Positions 1 to 9,536 of a stretch of 64,000 nt of DNA are shown one piece after another (within the stretch, counting starts at the first letter, position 1; each line of letters starts with the position of its first letter). A program made the position numbers and the translations under genes. The notes under the pieces were generated by a model. That model ran no database searches. It was given only the letters and a program-made list of their open reading frames with translations, and was not told the DNA's origin. The stretch is taken from positions 1,426,001 through 1,490,000 of the forward strand of contig NZ_SOCA01000001.1 in the NCBI RefSeq assembly GCF_004364345.1, read 5' to 3'. The DNA comes from Prosthecobacter fusiformis (GTDB taxonomy: Bacteria > Verrucomicrobiota > Verrucomicrobiia > Verrucomicrobiales > Verrucomicrobiaceae).

Positions 1-690
1 TCCATCTTCTTCGCCACTCTCCTGGCCTCCGTCACCTTTGCAGCCGAACCGGCGGGAGAATACAGCCGTGTCATTTTCTCCGATGATTTTTCTGGTGAAG
101 GCTTTGGTCCTCGCTGGGGTCATTATAAGAGCTCAAGCGTCGTCAAAAACGGCGTACTGGTGGGTATCACCGCACCCACATCCGACCACTCCGCCGTGGA
201 TAACATCCGTATCGAAGGTGAGAGCGATCTGGAAGTCTCCGTAAAGTTCCGCTTCGTCAGCGACAAAGCGAAAAGCTTCAACGTCTGGTTCGATGACAAG
301 AACTACAAAGGCTCCCATGCAGGCCATATCTGTCAGGTCTCCGTCAGCCCGGGTTATGTTAACCTGTCCGACGCGAAGACGGGTGCCTTTACCCTCACCA
401 ATGATCTTTATAACCGGAAAAAACTGCCCGGCGGCCTCACTGACGAGGACAAAAAAATGCTGGAGAGCAAAAGCAAGCGGGTGCCCGTGAAGCTGAGCCT
501 GGAAGAATGGCACACCCTCGTGGCCCGGACGAAAGGCGAGGAAATCGAAGTCCTCGTGGACGGCAAGGCCGTTGGGACATTCAAATCTGAAGGCGTGGCC
601 CACCCGTCTAAAACCCTCATCAGCCTGACCACGAATCCTGTGGACGTGGAGTATGATGACTTCAGCATCAAGGCCCCAGCCAAGCCTTGA
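1..690 (+). CDS. Exported concanavalin/DUF1080-like protein, 5' end outside the window
   Basis: The reading frame is open from base 1 and ends with TGA at 688-690; no start codon precedes it in the window, so the first residues are missing. The visible protein has 229 residues. It begins inside a hydrophobic signal peptide that ends in an Ala-rich cleavage site (TFAAEP, about residues 13-18), so it is exported. The rest is beta-rich, with a DDFSGEGFGPRW opening and a DVEYDDFSI ending. This pattern is typical of the single-domain lectin-like (LamG/DUF1080) fold common in Planctomycetes and Verrucomicrobia, which often binds or cleaves sugars. No catalytic residues can be assigned. A GTG at 160 could be taken as a start but would remove the signal peptide, so the longer reading is preferred. 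The domain call rests on fold impression only. Confidence 0.7.
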   Translation, partial: SIFFATLLASVTFAAEPAGEYSRVIFSDDFSGEGFGPRWGHYKSSSVVKNGVLVGITAPTSDHSAVDNIRIEGESDLEVSVKFRFVSDKAKSFNVWFDDKNYKGSHAGHICQVSVSPGYVNLSDAKTGAFTLTNDLYNRKKLPGGLTDEDKKMLESKSKRVPVKLSLEEWHTLVARTKGEEIEVLVDGKAVGTFKSEGVAHPSKTLISLTTNPVDVEYDDFSIKAPAKP

Positions 691-725
691 TAACATCCTG
701 CTTTTCCCGTTAAAGCCTCAGCGAT

Positions 726-766
726 GGCCCTGCTGCACTCCGGTGGTAGCAGGGCCAGTTTCTTTA
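726..766 (+). terminator. Rho-independent terminator of the first gene
   Basis: A perfect 9-bp stem, GGCCCTGCT at 726-734 pairing with AGCAGGGCC at 748-756, is followed by a T-rich run (AGTTTCTTTAT). It lies 36 bp after the stop codon of the upstream gene. Confidence 0.7.
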
Positions 767-920
767 TGGAATCGCCCATAAAGGCAGCCTCTTCGTTTCC
801 TGAGCGCGACATTCGGCGAGCCGTGCAGAGGCCCCAGGAAGCAAATGCATTCCAAAAAAGGAAATCTGGTTGCCGAAGTGCGAGTCCAGTATAAACTGCT
901 CATCCGCCAAACAGGCGAAC

Positions 921-995
<75 letters not shown>

Positions 996-1019
996 TTGAA
1001 GATCAATGGATTACGCCCA

Positions 1020-1042
1020 AATCCCATTCAGGGATTTTTTTT
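1020..1042 (+). terminator. Terminator downstream of tRNA-Thr
   Basis: A short hairpin, AATCCC (1020-1025), loop ATTCA, GGGATT (1031-1036), runs straight into eight T residues. It lies 25 bp after the tRNA. Confidence 0.75.
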
Positions 1043-1145
1043 GGCTGTTCATTTTCTGTGCAATTCTGAGTTTGGAGACCCTAGCCGATGGTTCGCTCAA
1101 ATGGCGCCGGGCAAAACCAACATGCGAAGTGAAAAGAACCGCGGC

Positions 1146-2657
1146 CTATTTTTCAGATGTCACATAAGCGGCATAAAGACGGATGTCCTCAGGGCGCACA
1201 CCCGTGAAATCGATCCGGAGGCGGATGGGTTTGTCTGTAATGATGTTCTTTTTGTCTCCCCAAGTAACACTCTCGCGCAATCCAGACTTGGCCGGCCCGG
1301 TACATTGAGCCGCTTCGTAACCTGGAAGGGGGCGGAATTGCTCATCGAGCACTGTCACTTTGACCGAACTATACTCGCCAAGTCCTGAAACGTTCAAACT
1401 AACGGTAGTTGGATTACCATTGGTGGAAAGGAGTGCAGAAACTACATGCGCGTTCTGTTTTGAGGACTGCAAATAGCCTAGACGGTCGCGTTCCCAACGG
1501 GCAACCCGCACACCGGCATGTGGCACCACCCAAATAGAATACCAGAAAAGCGTTTCCTCCCCGACGTTTGCAAAACCTTGGCCCTGCATGATAGCTGGGG
1601 CGCGATCCAGCGGTCGAGTTGTCCCGTCGGGCAGCCACCAGTCTGGCGTCTCCTTCGCCTCGATGATTCGGAAATCCGGAATTGGTTCGTAAAAATGCAA
1701 GGCGTCGTGACTCACAAGGAAACCAGTGTCGATTGAAACCCAGCGGCGGTCATTGTTTGGGTGTCCGTGCCACTGACCGTAGAAGCCGAGAACTACATTC
1801 CCACGATCCCAAAGGCCCGCACCCAGGTGAACCTGTTCGCCGTCCCTTGCGCCTGTACGGTTGATCGGGCGCGGTGCGATCGGATCTCGCCGGAAACCTT
1901 GGACAGAGGCCTCGGTCCAGTGCTCAAAATCGTACGACATCTGCGTGACAAGCGAGCGCACGGGCGAGGAAGGTGACCCACCGAATTGACCGTTCAAAAG
2001 GTATGCACCCTTGTACTTGATCCCGCCTTGCGGCTCCATTTTGTTCGCGCCGCGCGGATTCTGCGGTGATTCGGTCCAGCGTACGCCATCCGGACTATAG
2101 GCTACGCCAAAGAGCAATCCAGGATACTTGCTACCAGTAAAAACCATTTTGAAGCGGCGGTTGGCGTCGGTTTCTTCCGGCTCGTGATAGACAATGCAGC
2201 CCGCCACCGAGAACCCCCCTTGGTCGAGATCGACGAGGTTGTTGTCGCTGTTCGCTCCATATTTTACCAGCCCAAGCGCAGGCTTTTCCCATTTCCGACC
2301 GTCTTTGCTCTTCGCGAAGTGAATCCTGTACCGGCGCTCCTCATCTTGGTCGCCCATTCCGAGATACCACATCCAGAGTTCGCCGTTTACCTCGCAGACG
2401 GACCCATAATAGATCACGCCACGGCTGTCCGGAGCACCCGGAGGTCCCATGGCAATCACTTGATTGGATGCAGTCCCGGAAGACGATTGGCTGCTCACCA
2501 AACTTAGTCGGACACCGTATTGAAACGGCAGCCAGTGATCGTCGAAAGAAAACAAAACCTTCTCTTCCGCTTGAACCGAGCCCCACGAAAGGAGGATGGA
2601 TAGGAGAAAAAGACGGGCTTTCGAAAAGAGCGAAGATTGGCGAAGCTGGGATATCAT
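1146..2657 (-). CDS. Exported beta-propeller glycosidase-like protein
   Basis: About 503 residues. The frame is open to 2711, but the ATG at 2657 is preferred because it opens directly into a signal peptide (MISQLRQSS..., hydrophobic core LFLLSILLSW, cleavage near VQA-EE). The upstream gene's stop codon is at 2674, which leaves a 16-bp gap and fits translation as an operon. The body has repeated short blocks such as FAKSKDGRKWEKP, VAYSPDGVRWTES and ARWERDRLGYL. These are usual in five-bladed propeller families (GH32/GH43/sialidase-like) that act on carbohydrates. The C-terminus (KPIRLRIDF...DIRLYAAYV) is the small beta-sandwich tail seen in such proteins and resembles the remnant at 4244-4345. 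The substrate is unknown. It is probably co-transcribed with the glycosidase-like gene upstream. Confidence 0.7.
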   Translation of the reverse strand: MISQLRQSSLFSKARLFLLSILLSWGSVQAEEKVLFSFDDHWLPFQYGVRLSLVSSQSSSGTASNQVIAMGPPGAPDSRGVIYYGSVCEVNGELWMWYLGMGDQDEERRYRIHFAKSKDGRKWEKPALGLVKYGANSDNNLVDLDQGGFSVAGCIVYHEPEETDANRRFKMVFTGSKYPGLLFGVAYSPDGVRWTESPQNPRGANKMEPQGGIKYKGAYLLNGQFGGSPSSPVRSLVTQMSYDFEHWTEASVQGFRRDPIAPRPINRTGARDGEQVHLGAGLWDRGNVVLGFYGQWHGHPNNDRRWVSIDTGFLVSHDALHFYEPIPDFRIIEAKETPDWWLPDGTTRPLDRAPAIMQGQGFANVGEETLFWYSIWVVPHAGVRVARWERDRLGYLQSSKQNAHVVSALLSTNGNPTTVSLNVSGLGEYSSVKVTVLDEQFRPLPGYEAAQCTGPAKSGLRESVTWGDKKNIITDKPIRLRIDFTGVRPEDIRLYAAYVTSEK

Positions 2658-2673
2658 AAAATTGTTCGTTTTC

Positions 2674-4230
2674 TTATCGATAGATTGCGAGTTCCATCGA
2701 GCGCAGTTCACATGTTCCTTTTTTCCGGTCGAGGTTATTAATCTTCACCGTGTTCTTTCCCGCGACGATCCGACCCAGCGGCACGGTGTAGAACTTCAAA
2801 ACTTGGGGAGCTGGATAGCCGGGGTTTTGTTCTACCGGGGCAAAGAGTTCGGTTCCCTCATGAGTCAGCGGCTCCAAGGCCTCGCCATTCAGCCAGGCGC
2901 CAATCTGCAACCCCGTGCAGTCCAGCCGCGTTTCGATGCGAAGCACGGCGCGATCAAACCGCACCTTTGTCGTATCGTCGGGAATCACCAGCTCGGCGAT
3001 GCACTCATTTTTTGCCGGGAAAGTGCCGAAGCCAGGGGAGATCACATAATTCTTGGACACCTCCCGGAGGAAATCGACATCGGTGATCCCCTTGAGACCT
3101 TTCGCCATCGCCAGTCGCTTTTCAGCGGGAACATAGTCGTAGTTGAACAAACTCAATCCATCCACGCCGCGGTGGAATAGGTTCAGCGCCGACGCGCGGT
3201 ATGTCTCAAAGGTCGTGTAGCGGCGGCCGGAACCCTTGGGTGAACCGGACGTCTGATACGTGAGGTAGTTCATCTCACCGAAAAGTTTTCCGTAACTGGT
3301 AGCCGCCCGGAACTCTTCGACGCCCAGTTCGATCGTGTGAACGTAGAACGAGGAAATATTGATCATCTCGACCAGTCGCTGCTTGTCCCACTCTTGGATA
3401 TCCAGCCCAGCCGCTTCGCAACTGGCCAGTCTCTGGGGAATCCGGATGCAGAGCTTCAGCGACTTCCCGCGCTCGCGACCGATGTCTTCCATCATGGTCT
3501 TGATGCGCCGGACGAAAGCCGTCATCACGCCGCGCCCGGCTTCCAGATCCGCGTTGCGGAAGAACTTGGGATAACGCTGGAAATCGAGCTCCACGCCGTC
3601 CACGTCGTAGTTCGTGCAGAGTTCGCGCAGGATCGAAAAGTAGTAGTCCTGCACCCCAGGCAGCATATAATTGAAGAGCCGGACATTGTCGTCAACCTTG
3701 TCGCCAGTCTTGGCGGCTGCCGCATCGGAATCGCCCAACCAGTATTCCGGATGCTCGCGCCAGAACGCGTTGTGGGTCGGCCAGGTGAGATCGCCCACGT
3801 AGTGATGATCGTTCATCCGGTAGGAGATGAAAAAATCCTTCCCGTTCCGCCGGCAGGCCTCGAGCGTTTCCTTCACCGGATCGCCGCCACCGTGAATATA
3901 GCCCATGATCCGGTCAAAAGCCGGGAACTTCGGCGAGCGCTGCTCCGGCGTGTATTTTTTCCACTGGGGATCGATTTCGGACGGATAGAGGTTTGTCCGC
4001 CACATCGTCGGGCAGCACATGACGGCATCGACGTCCGTGTCTCTCAGCTTGTCGATGTAGGAGCCGATGTAAGCCGGGTTGTTGTCCTTTTTCCCAACGA
4101 TGATCAGCAGTTCGTGATTGAAGAGGCATTTGTAATTCGTGGAGGCTCGGGCTGGTGTTTCGCCACGGATGCTGGTGGCGGCGAGGGCGCAACAGGAGAG
4201 CTTGAGAATATCTCGGCGGGAGGGCGTCAT
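2674..4230 (-). CDS. Tat-exported TIM-barrel glycoside hydrolase-like protein
   Basis: 518 residues from the ATG at 4230. The longer frame to 4323 only adds residues in front of a good twin-arginine signal (MTPSRRDILKLSCCALAATS), so the internal start is used. The middle of the protein has the marks of a family-10-like glycosidase barrel seen in PVC bacteria: FISYRMNDHH, HPEYWLGD and DGVELDFQRYPKFF, the last placing acidic residues at a strand end as in (beta/alpha)8 hydrolases. The C-terminal about 120 residues look like a beta-sandwich. The Tat signal predicts folding before export. It is the upstream partner of the propeller gene at 1146-2657, and a gene remnant ends 13 bp before its start. 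The enzymatic activity is inferred, not shown. Confidence 0.65.
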   Translation of the reverse strand: MTPSRRDILKLSCCALAATSIRGETPARASTNYKCLFNHELLIIVGKKDNNPAYIGSYIDKLRDTDVDAVMCCPTMWRTNLYPSEIDPQWKKYTPEQRSPKFPAFDRIMGYIHGGGDPVKETLEACRRNGKDFFISYRMNDHHYVGDLTWPTHNAFWREHPEYWLGDSDAAAAKTGDKVDDNVRLFNYMLPGVQDYYFSILRELCTNYDVDGVELDFQRYPKFFRNADLEAGRGVMTAFVRRIKTMMEDIGRERGKSLKLCIRIPQRLASCEAAGLDIQEWDKQRLVEMINISSFYVHTIELGVEEFRAATSYGKLFGEMNYLTYQTSGSPKGSGRRYTTFETYRASALNLFHRGVDGLSLFNYDYVPAEKRLAMAKGLKGITDVDFLREVSKNYVISPGFGTFPAKNECIAELVIPDDTTKVRFDRAVLRIETRLDCTGLQIGAWLNGEALEPLTHEGTELFAPVEQNPGYPAPQVLKFYTVPLGRIVAGKNTVKINNLDRKKGTCELRSMELAIYR

Positions 4231-4243
4231 GGTTGGAAGGCGT

Positions 4244-4453
4244 TCAGTCAATGAGGTAGCTATACAGGTCCCCATTCTCCAGGTGGAACCTAAGGCGTAT
4301 CGGAGTGTCTGCCCCGTAGCCAAAGCTGAGCAGGGTGCTTTTTACTGGTGTGGTAGGTTGCGGGAATTCATCATAGCTGTCGGAGTCTTCCTTGGAGCCG
4401 CCAGGCTTCGCCGAGTGCAAGGTGTCATCTTGAACGCACCGAGGCGACAGCAT
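4244..4453 (-). pseudogene. 3' remnant of a lost operon gene (glycosidase-like C-terminus)
   Basis: This 69-residue frame has no credible N-terminus, but its last 30 residues read as a real protein end: STLLSFGYG, TPIRLRFHLENGDLYSYLI, then stop. The same layout closes the protein at 1146-2657 (SVTWGD...KPIRLRIDF...RLYAAYV). The stop lies only 13 bp before the ATG of the next gene at 4230, as expected for an operon mate. The simplest reading is that a paralogous exported protein stood here and that all but its 3' end was lost, with the break near or above 4345. The region to 4805 otherwise holds only the repeat at 4550-4658 and no convincing gene. Confidence 0.5.
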
Positions 4454-4549
4454 TCAACAGGTCGGTTCAGTTGACCACTTAAGGTTTGATTGCTTCGCGT
4501 TTTGAGTACGTGCCGCCGATAACGAGACGGAAAGTCTTCTGTATCCGGA

Positions 4550-4658
4550 CCTGCTCCTTGAGCACACCGGGTTTTCAGCGCAGCCCGACGCACGAGGAAT
4601 CTTGCTGCACTTCATCTTTCGAATAGCTTGGCATTGGCAGGCTATTGGTTGGCTCGTA
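4550..4658. repeat. Dispersed repeat, copy R1
   Basis: The stretch from CCTTGAGCACACCGGGTTTT through AGCGCAGCCCGACGC (4577) and GGCTATTGGTTGGC (about 4640) is matched, with scattered mismatches and one short insertion, by 40640-40757. A shorter third copy is at 42531-42564. It codes for nothing obvious. It lies in the 575-bp gap between the minus-strand operon and the plus-strand giant gene, next to a truncated gene. Confidence 0.7.
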
Positions 4659-4805
4659 TCTACTTTCTTATATTCTTAGGCGAATATTCCTAACTTTGGA
4701 TGATGACAGGCCCAAGCTTGCAACGAGCCCGCGGAAAAGGATGGAAAAAAGTTGTCCGGTTTTGGCGGTTGGTGCGGTATATCCGTCCCTGCCTGATTTT
4801 CAACC

Positions 4806-7800
4806 ATGAAGCTTATCCTACTGACTCTCGCACTCCTCGGCTCCTCCGTGCTCGGCGCGGAATGGCTCCATCTACCGGCCAAACAAGGAACGGCGAATGG
4901 CAAAAAGATTGTCCTGGTTTCCGGGGATGAGGAATACCGCACGGAAGAGACCTGCCCGATGCTGGCGAAGATCCTCAGCCAAAAGCACGGCTTCGATTGT
5001 ACCGTCCTCTTTGCCATCCATCCAGAAGGCGGATACATTGATCCCAACTATCAGAAGAACATCCCGGGCACGGAGGCTCTGGCTTCGGCGGATCTGCTCA
5101 TCATCGGTTCACGTTTTCGTCAATTGACGGATGATCAGCTCGCCCCTTTTACCGCTTATCTGAATGCAGGTAAACCGGTCATTGGTTTCCGCACGGCCAC
5201 GCATGCCTTCACCGGCGCAGCCTCGACGGGCGATTTCAAATGGGCTGAGTTCGGACTTAAAATTCTGGGCGAAAAATGGGTGAACCATCATGGCAAGCAC
5301 AAGGTGGAAGGCACACGCAGCCAGGTAGAAGCGGCCAATGGAGCTGAGCCAGTGCTCAATGGTGTGGGCGAGATCTTTGCGACGTCGGATGTTTATGGCA
5401 TTGCGAATCTGGATGAAAAGACCGCGAAGGTGCTGCTGCGTGGTGCAGTGACGGAGTCATTGGACCCGGCCTCGAAGGCCATTGCCGGAGAGAAAAACAA
5501 TCCGATGATGCCGCTGGCCTGGCTGTATGAATACACTGCACCCGATGGCAAGACGAAGGGAAAATCCTTCTGCACCACCCTGGGAGCCTCAGTCGATTTT
5601 GCGGATGAAGACCTGCGTCGCCTGATCGTGAATGCGGCTTACCAACTTGTGGGCAGCCCGGTTCCGGCAAAGGCGGATGTAAATTATGTGGATGCCTTTG
5701 AGCCGACCTTTTATGGCACCAACAGTGGTGAGCATTATAAAAAACTGAACCGCAAGCCTGCCGACTATGCACTGGGTCATAGTCCTGCCACGGGCCTGGC
5801 ACCTGCACAGAAGAAAGCAGCCAATGCCAAAAAGGAGCCGGCTAAGAAAACCACCAAAGGCCCTCCACTGGATGCCCATGGTGAGCGCATCCGCCCAGAC
5901 AACAGTGGCGATGGAGGTCCGCATCAGCCAAAAGTGGAGCCTCCTGCGGCTACCACAGCGCGTGCGCAGAATGTGGCCCCGCCTGCGAAGGGCGAGCGAA
6001 TCGTACTCATTGGCAATGGTCTGGCCGAGCGCGATGTTTATTACAGTCGCATTGAGACAGAGCTGCATCTTCGTTATCCGGATCAGGATCTTTATCTCCG
6101 CAACATGGGTCATGTGGGCGATACGCCCGGCTTCCGCCCGCATCCCTCCCGTGTCTCCCAGTGGGCCTTCCCCGGCGCGGAGAAGTTTCATCCCGATAAG
6201 CAGATCCATCGCGGCAAAGGCTTCTACGCCACGCCAGACCAGTGGCTAACCCATCTTCAGGCGGACACCATCGTGGCCTTCTTTGGTTACAATGAATCCT
6301 TCGACGGCCCAAGCAAAGTCGCCAACTTCGAGGCCGAGCTGGATGCTTGGGTGCAGCACACCTTGAGCAAGGCCTATAACGGCAAGGCTGCCCCACGCCT
6401 GGTGCTGGTCTCCCCCATCGCTTATGAAGATCTTTCCTCTTCACGTGACCTGCCGAACGGGGAGAAAGAGAATGCCAATTTGATCCTTTATTCAGCCGCA
6501 GTCGAAAGCGTCGCCAAGAAGCATAACCTCACCTTCATTGATCTGTTTTCGCCCACCCAGGCATTGTATGCCAAAACCGAGCAGCCTCTGACAACAGGCG
6601 GATTCATCCCCAACGACGAAGGGTATAAACAGGTGGCAGATATCCTGGCCACTGGACTCTACGGTCATCAGTCACACGTTTCCAAAGCCGATCCGGCCCT
6701 GGTTCATCAGGCCGTGAAGGACAAGGATTGGTTCTGGAACAATGATTACAACCTCGTCAACGGCGTCCATGTCCACGGCCAACGATACAATCCCTTCGGC
6801 CCGCAAAACTATCCGGATGAAGTGCAGAAGTCCCGTGAAATGGCCGCCTTGCGTGACACCCTTATCCATGAAGTGGCCGCAGGAAAGAAGACTGATCTGG
6901 CTGTGGATGACAGCAAGACCCATAAGCTGCCAGAGGTGCCCACCAACTATCAGCCAAGCGTAAAAAACGGCAGCACGGAGTATCTGTATGGTGACGCTGC
7001 CGTGAAGTCACTCACCGTGCCTGAAGGCTACAAGGTGGAGCTGTTTGCCAGCGAGAAGGAGTTTCCAAATCTGGCCAACCCGATGCAGCTCTCCTTTGAT
7101 GATAAAGGCCGTCTGTGGGTCGCCACAATGCCGACTTATCCGCATTATAAGCCGGGCGATGCGCTGCCAGATGACAAGATCCTCATCTATGAGGACACGA
7201 ACGGCGACGGCAAAGCGGACAAGGAAACGGTGTTCGCTGACAAGCTGCATTTGCCCATCGGTTTTGAGTTCGCACCAGAAGGAGTGTATGTTTCCCAAGA
7301 GCCTAACCTGGTGTTGCTTCGTGATGCCAATGGTGATGACAAGGCCGACAGCATGGAGATCATCCTGGGCGGATTTGACACGCACGATACTCACCACGCT
7401 ATCAGTGCCTACACGGCTGATCCCAGCGGTGCCTTCATCCTTTGCGAAGGTGTCTTCCTCCATTCCAATGTGGAGACGCCCCACGGTCCTGTCCGTTGTG
7501 TGGACGGTGGCTTTTTCCGTTACAGCCCGCAACGCGGCCTGCTAGAGCGCACCGCCCAGCTTGCCATCCCCAATCCTTGGGGTGCAGTCTTTGATTCCTG
7601 GGGCCAGGATTTCTTCCTGCATACCTCCGGCACCAGCATGAACTGGATGCTCCCTGTCTCCGTCAAGCCCACCTTTGGCAGCAAAACGCCATCCACCCCT
7701 GACCTCATCCCGGAGGCCCAAAAAGTCCGTCCTACCTCCGGGCTGGAGATCGTTTCCTCCCGCCACTTCCCGGATGAAGTCCAGGGTGATATCATCCTCT

Positions 7801-9050
7801 GCAATGCCATCGGTTTCCTGGGCATCAAGCAGCACCAGATCGTGGACGACGGCACGGGCTGGAAAACCACTTTCCGCCAGGACCTGCTGAAGAGCACGGA
7901 TGGTAACTTCCGCCCTGTGGACCTGGAATTCGCCCCGGATGGCTCCCTGTATGTCATTGACTGGCACAACGTCCTCGTCGGCCACATGCAGCACAATGCC
8001 CGCGACCCCCTGCGCGACCATGTGCATGGCCGTGTCTATCGCATCACCTATCCTGGCCGTCCGCTCGTCAAGCCTGCGCAAGTCGAAGGTGCACCACTCA
8101 CCACGCTGCTGAACAATCTCAAGGAGCCTGAGCTGCGTACCCGCTACCGCACCCGCCGCGAGATCCGCAGCCATCCGGTGACTGAAGTGCTGCCTGCCGT
8201 GAAGGCCTGGGTAGCCGCCCTGGACAAAAACGACGCCAACTATGAGCACCATGTTCTTGAGGCTCTCTGGACCACCTGGGGCATGAATGAGGCCGATGAG
8301 ATGCTGCTTCGCCAGCTCCTTGAAGCCAAGGATTTCCACGCTCGTGCTGCCGCCGTTCGAGTGCTGCGTTATAACCATCATCGCATCGCTGATCACGCCG
8401 CTCTGCTGGAAAAAGCCGCTGCCGATGAGCATGGCCGGGTGCGCCTGGAGGCCATCGTTGCCGCTTCGTGGATTCCAGATGTGGTCGCGGCTAAAAAGAT
8501 CGTTGCCATCGCCTCCTCCAAGCCGCTGGATGTGTGGAGTGAAAATGCTGCTAAAACCGCTGCCGATCGCCTCGCCGGGGTGGCCGAAATCGAGAAGCCG
8601 GAATTTGCCGCCGTGCCCGTCCCGGCCCATCTGGATGCCGCCGCCAAGAAGCAGTTCCTGGAAGGCCAGAAGATCTACCACCGTGAAGGCCACTGCGTGA
8701 CCTGTCACCAAGCCAATGGCAAAGGTCTCGATCCTGCTTTCCCCTCTGTGGAAAAGAGCCCTTGGGTGCAGGGTGACCCAAATCGCCTGATTAAGCTGGC
8801 CATGTACGGCCTCATGGGACCCCTGGAGGTCAATGGCAAAAAGTATGACGGCCAGGTCCCCATGACTCCCTTCGCCGGCATGCTGAAGGATGACGAAATG
8901 GCCGCCGTGCTCACCTTTGTGCGCAACAGCTTTGGCAATAAAGCGGATGCTATCCAGCCTGCCCAGGTAAAAGCCATTCGTGATGCCAATGCCGGTCGCG
9001 TGCAATTCTATACCACGGAAGAGCTGCTGAAAGAGCATCCGATGAAATAG
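4806..9050 (+). CDS. Secreted ThuA-SGNH-PVC dehydrogenase-cytochrome c fusion
   Basis: 1414 residues starting with a signal peptide (MKLILLTLALLGSSVLGAEW). Domains in order are as follows. A ThuA-like glutamine-amidotransferase-fold domain covers about 25-290. A Lys/Pro/Ala-rich linker covers about 330-395. An SGNH/GDSL-like domain follows at about 397-615 (RIVLIGNG, the Gly-Asn block FFGYNES, and DLF near its end). A PVC-type membrane-bound dehydrogenase propeller lies at about 735-1085 (LTVPEGYKVELFAS, then DTNGDGKAD and DANGDDKAD blocks). An alpha-helical HEAT-like stretch covers about 1090-1270, and a class I cytochrome c module has C1297-V-T-C1300-H1301. The family is thought to oxidise sugars or alcohols and pass electrons to the heme, but the substrate is unknown. 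It is a single gene with its own terminator. Whether the SGNH catalytic Ser is present is unclear: the usual GDSL Ser position reads GNG here. Confidence 0.85.
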   Translation: MKLILLTLALLGSSVLGAEWLHLPAKQGTANGKKIVLVSGDEEYRTEETCPMLAKILSQKHGFDCTVLFAIHPEGGYIDPNYQKNIPGTEALASADLLIIGSRFRQLTDDQLAPFTAYLNAGKPVIGFRTATHAFTGAASTGDFKWAEFGLKILGEKWVNHHGKHKVEGTRSQVEAANGAEPVLNGVGEIFATSDVYGIANLDEKTAKVLLRGAVTESLDPASKAIAGEKNNPMMPLAWLYEYTAPDGKTKGKSFCTTLGASVDFADEDLRRLIVNAAYQLVGSPVPAKADVNYVDAFEPTFYGTNSGEHYKKLNRKPADYALGHSPATGLAPAQKKAANAKKEPAKKTTKGPPLDAHGERIRPDNSGDGGPHQPKVEPPAATTARAQNVAPPAKGERIVLIGNGLAERDVYYSRIETELHLRYPDQDLYLRNMGHVGDTPGFRPHPSRVSQWAFPGAEKFHPDKQIHRGKGFYATPDQWLTHLQADTIVAFFGYNESFDGPSKVANFEAELDAWVQHTLSKAYNGKAAPRLVLVSPIAYEDLSSSRDLPNGEKENANLILYSAAVESVAKKHNLTFIDLFSPTQALYAKTEQPLTTGGFIPNDEGYKQVADILATGLYGHQSHVSKADPALVHQAVKDKDWFWNNDYNLVNGVHVHGQRYNPFGPQNYPDEVQKSREMAALRDTLIHEVAAGKKTDLAVDDSKTHKLPEVPTNYQPSVKNGSTEYLYGDAAVKSLTVPEGYKVELFASEKEFPNLANPMQLSFDDKGRLWVATMPTYPHYKPGDALPDDKILIYEDTNGDGKADKETVFADKLHLPIGFEFAPEGVYVSQEPNLVLLRDANGDDKADSMEIILGGFDTHDTHHAISAYTADPSGAFILCEGVFLHSNVETPHGPVRCVDGGFFRYSPQRGLLERTAQLAIPNPWGAVFDSWGQDFFLHTSGTSMNWMLPVSVKPTFGSKTPSTPDLIPEAQKVRPTSGLEIVSSRHFPDEVQGDIILCNAIGFLGIKQHQIVDDGTGWKTTFRQDLLKSTDGNFRPVDLEFAPDGSLYVIDWHNVLVGHMQHNARDPLRDHVHGRVYRITYPGRPLVKPAQVEGAPLTTLLNNLKEPELRTRYRTRREIRSHPVTEVLPAVKAWVAALDKNDANYEHHVLEALWTTWGMNEADEMLLRQLLEAKDFHARAAAVRVLRYNHHRIADHAALLEKAAADEHGRVRLEAIVAASWIPDVVAAKKIVAIASSKPLDVWSENAAKTAADRLAGVAEIEKPEFAAVPVPAHLDAAAKKQFLEGQKIYHREGHCVTCHQANGKGLDPAFPSVEKSPWVQGDPNRLIKLAMYGLMGPLEVNGKKYDGQVPMTPFAGMLKDDEMAAVLTFVRNSFGNKADAIQPAQVKAIRDANAGRVQFYTTEELLKEHPMK

Positions 9051-9080
9051 TCGCGCCCATCCCGTATTCGTCCACCTTGT

Positions 9081-9111
9081 AAGCCGGATGGGGCGTTCCA
9101 TCCGGCTTTTT
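9081..9111 (+). terminator. Terminator of the 1414-residue fusion gene
   Basis: An 11-bp perfect stem, AAGCCGGATGG (9081-9091) with CCATCCGGCTT, is followed by a T run ending at 9111. It starts 31 bp after the stop codon. Confidence 0.9.
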
Positions 9112-9243
9112 CATTCTCCAGTGGCAATTCCATTTTTAACATGTGGGGGGAATCAAGGAATTGAGTCCCGATGTATGAGCTACAGAACAGCGTGATCCCC
9201 TTGTGATAGACAGCCCGAGACGATTCGAGAGCCTACGTTCGCA

Positions 9244-9480
9244 GGCCGTAGGGCGGGTTTGTCCGGCGGGAATCAGCCTCTTTTGTTCTCAGCTTTCGAC
9301 GCCGGATTACCCGCCTTTCTTTGAAGGCGATGAGGGCAGAAAACCTTTGCTTCACATCGGCTGAGGAAAGATCATTGGCAGGGAAAAGGGCAGCTTTAAA
9401 GACAGGCGGGGAATTCTGCGAAGAGGTCATGGGCGTGAAGCCGCCGCTTGGCGCAGAACAACCCCGCCCTACGGTCGGCC
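9244..9480. repeat. REP-like inverted repeat pair
   Basis: CCGTAGGGCGG at 9246-9256 is the exact reverse complement of CCGCCCTACGG at 9464-9474, and pairing can be loosely extended on both sides. The pair spans most of the 486-bp gap between 9050 and 9537. A 111-codon frame across it on the minus strand (9233-9568) shows no protein-like features and runs into the next gene, so this stretch is read as non-coding repeat. Confidence 0.5.
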
Positions 9481-9536
9481 CTCGACATCCAAGGTGATTT
9501 CGGCATTTGTTTGATGATTCGCCGGGGCCTTCTCCG

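Noticed and set aside
7542-9101. 519-codon open frame antisense to the ThuA/PVC fusion
   Set aside because: It is a mirror of the high-GC codon pattern of the true gene; it has no start context or domain-like sequence.
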